Positions 57,476 to 64,000 of a stretch of 64,000 nucleotides of DNA are shown here, in pieces. How positions within the stretch are numbered: the stretch's first letter is position 1; the number at the start of each line of letters is the position of its first letter. The DNA is from Pterois miles (lineage: Eukaryota > Chordata > Actinopteri > Perciformes > Scorpaenidae): positions 18,444,001 through 18,508,000 of the forward strand of contig CAMQGK010000567.1 of NCBI GenBank assembly GCA_947000775.1. The letters are read 5' to 3'. The notes under the pieces were generated by a model. It did not search any database and was not told the origin of the DNA. It worked only from the letters and a program-made list of their open reading frames with translations. The position numbers and the translations under genes were made by a program.

Positions 57476-59256
57476 ATAGCTGATGCTACTGCAGCATCTC
57501 CCCGAACCTCTTCCATTGTTGTTTAGAACAAACAGTCTCCGCTCTGTGTCGCCTCATACACCTAAACCACCCCCGCAGACGGCGGTAGCTCCTCACAGGG
57601 CGCTGATTGGTCCGTGCTCTAGCTGGCTAGACACAAATGCATTACTTGGAGCCAGACAAGATGGATTTTCATGTGCTATCTGATCTAGCGAGTGTTGCAT
57701 GGTTTTGTAACAAAACGAGAAACCAGCTGTTGTGCAAAGTAACAGTTCACAGTCCTGAGAAAACTCATATTTCCTTTGTAATCATTATGATATACCACGT
57801 GATCAGTACAGATTATATCCAACTTGATCAGACCAAATATAATTTATAACTGGATCTGAATCTGGTCCTGGATCAAGTCTTCATTATTGGGAACCAAAAG
57901 GACCTATTAAGGCCTCCACCATGTGTGTAGAAGGACTTTCTTGCTCTGAGTTAAGTCTCTCAGGCAAGACGTCATTTCTTTCTTATGATTTCCAGATCAC
58001 CCTGAACAGCGTTTGACTGGTGGAGCCTGGTGGGGGCGACGCAAATCCTCTGTGTAATTGCCACCCAAGTCGCTCAATTCAAAACTCTTTAACCTAAATG
58101 TGTGGGAAGACCTGGACTTGGACCTGAACCCACATCTGAAGGCTGCATCTTATGTATATTTAGACCAGCTGCTTTCGTCTTGTAAAATTCATTGTTTCGG
58201 CCTGGGGCAAGGCGAAAGGACATATCTCTTGATCTCTTAACATTTTCTCTTGTTGTTCTTGAGAAGCCACTTGGGATTAATGCTCACTGCTGCAGCTTTC
58301 AACTTGACCTTCTTCCCTCTGTAGTAATGACACAACAAACTAATCTCACAGATGTATTTGTTATTCAGTACCGTAGCAGTTTTCGATTTATTTCATTTTA
58401 TTTCTTTGTAGAAACTGAATCAATATCTTGTAATATCTTAGTTCCTCCCACAACATCAATAGCAGGCCTGTTTCACATTTTACCATTTCCTATATTACTG
58501 TTGCAAGGGTCATTATGAGTCAATCTCCCCATTAAAATGGATCAAAAGCCCTTCCTACATGCAGCTCATTAAGCATAAACATCCATGTGCCAGTGTTAGA
58601 AACTACACCTAGAGACCTTGATTTCCCCCGACTTGGATTTAACATTCCTGTGCTCTCATGCAAAGGCAAAACTGGTGACGGAAACGGTCGGTTTAAATAA
58701 CAACTAGCCAGAAGCGTGTCATGGCTTTAAATGCGGAGGTGTGGAGAGGAGGAGCTGAGGAGAATCTCTTGACACGGATGAGGCCGTGTGAAATTTTTAT
58801 GGCCTTGATTAGGAGGGATTGTCTTATCCTCTGAGTGCGGATTAAAGGGGAATATTTTCGAAAAACAGTACAAGAAATACGGGAATTTGAGACCAAGGGA
58901 GAGTTTCAGAAGTAAACTTCAGCAAATCGGAGCCTCCACAGTTCAGGCAGGGATGAGAGATCGCTGGCTTGAGAAAATAAGTCCAGCAGCAGGGTATGGA
59001 TTCTGATTGGAGCTGGAACAGTGGGCTCTTGGCACATAGGGTCTAATCTTTACTTTCACAAAATTCAGCACAACTCCTCACCGAACCCCACTGTGTTCAG
59101 GTCCAGGAGAACCAAGACAGCTCAACCTTTCTCCCTATGTAAAGACACAAGGAATGAAAATTATTTTTTCAAATAGAATAATAAATAATACTCCAACTTT
59201 ATTAAAAAAAAACCCACATGCAGCTGTTAACTTTGAGTCGTTTAACATGTGGATGC
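57476..59256. other. intron, nothing firmly recognised
   Basis: 57480-57720 is GC-richer (GGCGCTGATTGGTCCGTGC, TTGGAGCCAGACAAGATGG) and looks like an old repeat seen in other fish, but no second copy is present here. The remainder shows nothing. Confidence 0.4.
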
Positions 59257-59264
59257 AGCTGAAC

Positions 59265-59855
59265 AAGGGCTGTCACCCCATTAAAATATTTAATCACATC
59301 AATTGCATGATTGTCTATAGTTAATCACAATAAATTACCAATTAATCACATTTTTTATCAGTTCAAAATGTACCTTAAAGGGAGATTTGTCAAGATTTTA
59401 ATACTCTTATCAACATGGGAGTGGGAAAATAATCATGCTTTATGCAAAGATGTGTATTTATTTATTATTGGAAATCAACAACAGAAAACACTGACATGTA
59501 TTTTCCAGAAATCCTCACAGGTACTGTATTTAGCATAAAATATATGCTCAAATCATAACATGGCAAACTGCAGCCCAACAGGCAACAACAGCTGTCAGTG
59601 TGTCAGTGTGCTGACTTGACTGTGACTTGTCCCAAACTGCATGTGATTATCATAAAGTGGACATGTCTTGTCTCCTTTGTGACAAGTTAGTATGACGTGG
59701 TTGGTACCAATAGATTCATTAGGTTTTCTATTATCATATATCAAAATCTTCACTCTAGCTTTAAAAGTGAGCCTGCTCCAACATAAAAAATGTGAGATGC
59801 ATTAATGCATTAAAGAAATTACTGCTGTTAAAACAAATTTGCCTTTATCATTATT
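59265..59855 (-). mobile_element. hAT-type MITE family 1, copy G
   Basis: Reversed copy starting AAGGGCTGTCACCCCATTAA. It carries the TTAATCACA, CACTGACAGCTG-type and GGTTTTCTA blocks, but lacks the segment between CATAAAGTGGACATG and GACAAGTTAGTATGAC. The right terminus (GACAGCCCTA) is lost; instead a second fragment of the same family starts at 59856. Confidence 0.85.
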
Positions 59856-60003
59856 GGGACACCTTTGAAAATGACCATGCCAGTTTTTCCTTGCCAAAAT
59901 GAAGCATAAATTTGGAGTGTTATTAAACCTCCTCCTCAACAAGCTAGTATGACACGGTTGGTACTAGTGGATTTTTTTTAGGTTTTCTAGTTAGATATGA
60001 TGT
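59856..60003 (-). mobile_element. hAT-type MITE family 1, internal fragment joined to copy G
   Basis: GGGACACCTTTGAAAATGAC, CATGCCAGTTTTTCCTTGCC, TTTGGAGTGTTATTAAACC, CAAGCTAGTATGACACGGTT, GGTTTTCTAG. This includes the very segment missing from copy G, in the same orientation, but placed after it instead of within it. Confidence 0.85.
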
Positions 60004-60884
60004 GATATGATTGCATAAAAAAGCATAATAGGTCCTCTTTAAATCTGGCTAAATATGAGCTAATATGAAGTTTTCATTAGTCACCTTCATAACGTCATAG
60101 GATGACTTCATGGAGACACAAGCGTGAGCCCAGTAAACCTGTAAATCTAGTCTTGTCTCTTTATCAGAGTTTCACTCAGCGCCTGATTGGATACCATACA
60201 GAAAACAGACGGTTTGAGATATTTCAAAGTGACATGCAATCATGTTTTCTGTAAAATGATAGTAGTGCTGGAGCGACTACATTATGTCATCGCAGCGTTG
60301 TGTGGCCTGATGATTTCATATTTGTAAGATGGCGACAGAAAGTAAGACACTGCCGAACGTCAGCTTGTAACATTTTAATGAAGCAGCAGAGACAGTGAGC
60401 TCTGAGACGGGTTCAGTGACTTGTGGCTGATGTGAGAACTGTGTCAATCTTTAATTCAATTATCTCATGCAGTTTTAAATACGACAGATATTTCAGAGTG
60501 ATGGATTAGTTCTGGTGCCATCTGAGGCCAGGTGGAGTTAACAAGCAACATTAACTGCATTTAAAAATAGTGATACTGTGGTCTCGTTCAGCTCCCATAA
60601 ACTCCCCTACTGAAGGTTTTAGCTTGTCTTTGTTGTGCTTGTGTAGCATGAGTTTGATTTCCTTTGTTTTACCTCAATACACTGGCACGCACCGGTCCGT
60701 TATGACAGCGAATCTGCTGCCGCCGTGGTCCACTGTGTCTCAAACAGAGAGACACGGGAAGAGAAGGTGGAAGGTGATGAAATAAAAAGAGGTTTTGGTA
60801 AAGGTTTTATGTTTTTAAACTACATTTCAGTCTCATCTTATTTCCTCAACAATATATCGTCACTGTTGACGTTTAATGACGTCG
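60004..60884. other. intron, nothing recognised
   Basis: No firm repeat. Frames at 60570-60979 have no domain. Confidence 0.45.
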
Positions 60885-60965
60885 GTGGCGTCTCGTCACC
60901 TCCTCGTCATCAGGTCGTCGATGAACATATTTTGTTAATTTTCGTTAATGAAATCAACACTGCCG
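60885..60965 (-). repeat. hAT MITE end (AGTGTTGATTTCATTAACGAAA type)
   Basis: The minus strand reads CAGTGTTGATTTCATTAACG, AAAATTAACAAAATATGTTC, ATCGACGACCTGATGACGAG, in the order of a common fish hAT-like MITE end. Only one end is evident. Confidence 0.5.
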
Positions 60966-61064
60966 ACTACACCACTTAATAATTTATCATGGTTTATTAG
61001 TTGATTTATATTTTGTATTAATAATTAGGATCTGTAAAGTAGCTAGTAACTAGTACTGTTCTAG

Positions 61065-61160
61065 TTCTACTCCAATACTACTGGAGTAGAAGTATAAAGT
61101 TACATAAAATGGGAATACTCAGGTAAAGTACAAATGCCTCAACATTTAAAGTATGAGTAA
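61065..61160 (+). repeat. hAT (Tol2-like) MITE fragment
   Basis: ACTGGAGTAGAAGTATAAAG, TTACATAAAATGGGAATACT, CAGGTAAAGTACAAATGCCTC are the subterminal words typical of Tol2-related hAT MITEs in fish. The outer terminus is eroded. Confidence 0.65.
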
Positions 61161-62377
61161 ATAATTTAAGTTCCGAAGTTGATAGAGAACAAAGTTCTTC
61201 ATTGATCTAACTTCTTTATTTTGCTCTCAAAGTCCACATGATTGATGCATTTAACTATAACTTGTGCAAAATTTTCTTCCAAGAAACTGCAGTCTGTAAA
61301 AATCCTGAGGGAAACACATAAAAACACGTTATCTCCCACACTGACAGAAAGGTGAAATGGCGAGAATTAAGCATCGGTGTAAAAAGTGTAAAGCTACATG
61401 CATAATACACTGCAACTGAAAATCGAAGTGTTGTGGAATCCTGGAAGTTGTGGTTAGCCGCTACACTGCACACAGGCTAATGTCAGATACCCCATGTGAA
61501 AACACAGTAGTCCGTTAAAACTCCAGGCCTGTTTGATGTTTCACCTGAGTCTCTGATTTGCGTAATCCCCGCCTGAAGAGTGCGGTCGATAAGCTTTTAG
61601 GTTGAGGTTGCGAGTTTGAGGCAGTCAGCAGTTTTGTCCCGGAGGAATGCCGGTCGTGTCCTGTGGGCAAACATAAAAGCCCAGACAGAACTGATAATGG
61701 CTTAACAGGCCTGCTGGGGGACAGCCTTTGCATGCACACTCATTTAAACGAGAGGGAGAAAAACAGCTTTGACAATCGGAGCCAAAATGTATAAAAAGTC
61801 AAGATTACTCCACCCTTAGTTTCACAATGCTGATTCGTCAGTCTGGGAGTATTCAGGCTTATCGGCCCTGCCGTTCAATCGCCATTTTGCAGACACAAAC
61901 AACTCCCTCAGAAGAAGTAAGCATGAAACTTTTAAGGAGATGAGACTGTAAAACTAATGGCCTGAAATCTCAAGCAGCCAAGTCAGAAACAGAATCTGAC
62001 AGTTTCTCCGTCAAATATCTGTTTGTCTCTGACTCTCTCCGGCTGTACCTCTGCCTGATAACGTGATGAGAGACTGAGGATTACAGTCTCCCACCGTTTG
62101 GGTCTTAGGATGACTTCAGCCGGCTTATTCTCCTCTGGCCCGTCCAAGAGCAGCAGACCTCTGACCTCTGCTGTCAACTGAGTGCTGTGCTGCCAGCTGA
62201 GGAGGAGGCTAATAAAGTACAAAGACTCTTGTACATACTGGGACACAACAGGAACGCCCAACGAACAACAAGCATAACGTACATTCAGTCTGTCAGCTCA
62301 GTGCTCCAACTCCAAACTCTAATTTATTCCTACACTAAAAGTTGTTTTGCAAAATTGTATATGGATATACTGTATCT
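61161..62377. other. intron, nothing recognised
   Basis: Frames at 61255-61473, 61515-61739 and 61983-62261 (minus strand) have no domain. No transposon identified. Confidence 0.45.
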
Positions 62378-62768
62378 TGGGGCTGTTAACTTATAAAAAT
62401 ATTTAATTGTGATCCACTGCAAATTAATCACACATTTTTTATCTCTTCAAAATGTAACTTAAAGGCACATTTGTCAAGTATTTAACACTCTAATCAACAC
62501 GGGAGTGGACAAATATGCTGTTGTTGTTGTATATTGTATGTATATTTATTATTGGAAATCAATTAACAACATAAAACAATGACAAATATTGTCCAGAAAC
62601 CCTCACAGGTATTGCATTTCATATTCATGTTTTTTTTCATATTTTCACTCTAGCTTTACAACTGAGCCTGCTACAACCTAAAAATCTCAGGTTGCATCAA
62701 TGCGTTAAAGAAAATAGCGCCGTTCAAGCAAATTTGCGTTTGTTATTGTGTTAATGTTGACAGCCCTA
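62378..62768 (-). mobile_element. hAT-type MITE family 1, copy H (internally deleted)
   Basis: Reversed copy: start TGGGGCTGTTAACTTATAAA, end TTAATGTTGACAGCCCTA. 391 bp. The central third is missing between CCTCACAGGTATTGCATTTC and TCACTCTAGCTTTACAACTG. Flanks CTGTATCT and ATATATTT agree at 5 of 8, so the duplication is eroded at best. Confidence 0.9.
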
Positions 62769-62799
62769 ATATATTTACATATACAGGCACATACAAGCA

Positions 62800-63047
62800 A
62801 GCATGATCTCTAACGACAAATTCATAACGACACAAATTTGTGAAGGCTTCTGTCATAGGATGCAATCTTTGCCAAAAAGTCAATTCTCCCCTTCTAGATT
62901 TACTACTGCCAATTTTAAGGGCTGCTACTGTGATGTAGTGAAACATCCAGGAGCTACAGCAGCTCAGCCAAGAAGCCGTCGACCACACAAGCTCTCAGAA
63001 CGGGACTGTAGAGTCCTGAAGCATGTGGCATGTAAAAAATGAAAAAG

Positions 63048-63082
<35 letters not shown>

Positions 63083-63300
63083 ACTCAATACCAAGTTCCC
63101 TACTGCCTCAAGAAGCACAAAAACTGCTAGTTGGGATTTTCATGGGTTTCCATGACCACGCAGCTACAGACAAGCCACGTGCACCGCAGAAGAATGCAAC
63201 TGTCAGTTTTGGTGGAGGAGGAACGATGGTCTGGTGCTGTTTTTACTGGGTTGGACTATGTAGACGTGTCACAATCAATTTATTTTTGCAGAAGTCTAGT
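62800..63300 (+). pseudogene. Tc1-type transposase pseudogene, split by a poly(A) tract
   Basis: The first part (62803-63042) encodes VVKHPGATAAQPRSRRPHKL and SERDCRVLKHVA, the end of the first and the start of the second DNA-binding helix-turn-helix unit of Tc1-like transposases (GRPR/RRPHK linker). After an A34 run (63048-63081) a second part (63142-63250) gives MGFHDHAATDKPRAPQKNA, the segment before the catalytic domain, joined directly to FGGGGTMVWCCFYWVGL, which belongs about 50 residues further on. The catalytic DDE region is otherwise absent. Stops and deletions make it inactive. Both parts are co-oriented, so one decayed copy is the simplest reading. Confidence 0.85.
63048..63081. 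repeat. A34 homopolymer
   Basis: 34 consecutive A following an AAAAAGAAA-type start. It interrupts the Tc1 remnant and could be the tail of a lost retroposon or a slippage product. Confidence 0.95.
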
Positions 63301-63429
63301 TTTCTCTCACAACACTTGAATTACAATATGCTGAAAGGTTATTATGGGATTTTGTCTAATGAAGCTTTAATTGTATATAGGCTACAACACAGCAATGAAG
63401 GAAAAAACAATAGTACAGAATTAAAACCT

Positions 63430-63612
63430 TCTGGTAAGAGGCCCCGGGGTAGACCCAGAACATGCTGGAGAGATTTTATTTCTCGTCTGGAGAAAAGAGC
63501 TGGAAAACGTAGCTGGGAATGTTTGGCATCCCCTGCTTAGCCTGCTGCCCCGACCCAAAAAGACCCGATAAGCTGAAGAAAATGGATGGATGGATGGATG
63601 GATGGATGGGAG
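63430..63612 (+). pseudogene. RTE/Rex3-like LINE 3' end with (ATGG)n tail
   Basis: Encodes SGKRPRGRPRTCWRDFISRL, then EKRAGKRSWECLASPA and a stop, the last residues of the RTE-type ORF2 (the part deleted in 31540-31974). It continues with CCCGACCCAAAAAGACCCGA, TAAGCTGAAGAAAATGG and an ATGG tandem tail at 63582-63610. A short simple-repeat tail is the usual 3' end of this LINE group. Strongly 5'-truncated. Confidence 0.85.
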
Positions 63613-63666
63613 AGAAACCATTCAACTACATATACTTTGTTTACTCAGGCTGTGGCAGAGGCACAA

Positions 63667-63807
63667 ATGAAACTGAATATGACTTCAGTCATTGTTTTAT
63701 TTGGCGGCCTTGCTGCCCTGGCATTAGGCCTTAGTGCCCTCAGAAAACTGACACCAAAGGCCAAGTGGCCTTGCCTCGACTGTAATATGCTAAAATACAA
63801 AGGCTAG
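63667..63807 (+). CDS. candidate 46-residue single-pass membrane microprotein or exon
   Basis: A plus-strand frame of 46 codons (possible second start at 63679). The predicted protein has a Gly/Ala/Leu-rich helix SVIVLFGGLAALALGLSAL followed by a basic tail with a CLDC pair (RKLTPKAKWPCLDCNMLKYK). A good acceptor, TTTGTTTACTCAG, ends at 63648, and the frame stays open from there, so it could also be a terminal exon. The hydrophobic part is not simply T-rich, unlike most chance frames here. No family recognised. It lies right after a LINE tail, is antisense to the host gene, and has no visible poly(A) signal within 190 bp. Confidence 0.25.
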   Translation: MKLNMTSVIVLFGGLAALALGLSALRKLTPKAKWPCLDCNMLKYKG

Positions 63808-64000
63808 ATACAAGTTTAACTGGAGACTTGATGCAATCAGCTAGAGAGAAGACGTATCACTCTGTTGGTGTTAAAAAGTGATGCATGGTGATGCAGCGGA
63901 GTTTGTCATTTTATCTGGTGAAAGTGAAGGTCAGTGTTGGCCCAAAATGAGAAGCTGTTCGCTGAATGTTGTGTATACTGCTCTTTGCTAATAAGGGAGG
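63808..64000. other. intron, nothing recognised
   Basis: No feature recognised up to the window edge. Confidence 0.5.

Larger units (their letters stand above)
2037..64000 (-). other. asic2: part of one very long intron (probably ASIC2 intron 1)
   Basis: From the acceptor at 2037-2038 to the right edge there is no other exon of the channel on the minus strand. In particular, no frame was found with the first membrane segment and the start methionine that exon 1 should carry. The interval therefore reads as intron, at least 62 kb long. Human ASIC2 is known for a first intron of very large size, so this is expected rather than alarming. Nearly all recognisable content is transposable-element debris, annotated separately. 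Confidence 0.8.

Noticed and set aside
63586..63660. Met-Asp-Gly-Trp repeat protein start
   Set aside because: Translation of the ATGG tail of the LINE 3' end; the candidate start used is downstream at 63667.
1..64000. tRNA, rRNA, CRISPR or bacterial-type operon
   Set aside because: None seen; the tandem arrays are microsatellites or a 27-bp minisatellite without spacers, and the genome context is a vertebrate intron.

Overview
The window is vertebrate nuclear DNA, almost certainly from a teleost fish. It has one spliced exon in 64 kb, low overall gene density, abundant dinucleotide microsatellites, and a mixture of DNA-transposon MITEs and decayed LINEs (L2/CR1-like, RTE/Rex3-like, L1) and Tc1 fragments typical of percomorph fish. 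No operon, phage, CRISPR, rRNA or tRNA gene was seen.

The only confident protein-coding sequence is a 151-bp internal exon on the minus strand (1886-2036). It encodes the extracellular segment of an acid-sensing ion channel (ENaC/degenerin family) and fits ASIC2 best. Both splice sites are clear. No first exon was found anywhere to the right, so about 62 kb of the window (2037-64000) is read as part of one very long upstream intron. That matches the known giant intron 1 of vertebrate ASIC2. Bases 1-1885 are the start of the next intron. The exon is tightly boxed in by repeats: a GA/CT microsatellite 24 bp upstream of its acceptor and an inverted-repeat MITE about 22 bp downstream of its donor.

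The intron is a layered record of transposition. The dominant family is an internally variable hAT-type MITE (termini TAGGGCTGTCAA / TTGACAGCCCTA) with eight copies (A-H), several of which still show 8-bp target-site duplications. Other layers are a 1.3-kb element with CAGAGCCGGCCCT termini that carries a 27-bp minisatellite with a higher-order structure, a long-TIR element nested in a LINE 3' UTR and itself invaded by an hAT MITE, several unnamed dispersed repeats present two or more times, LINE 3' ends with characteristic tails, and a Tc1 transposase pseudogene near the right end.

Two very short open frames (52326-52460 and 63667-63807, both plus strand, antisense to the host gene) each predict a single-pass membrane microprotein. 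They are the only non-transposon candidates for extra genes and are offered as weak hypotheses. The remaining stretches are ordinary intronic sequence in which nothing could be recognised without comparison to other genomes.
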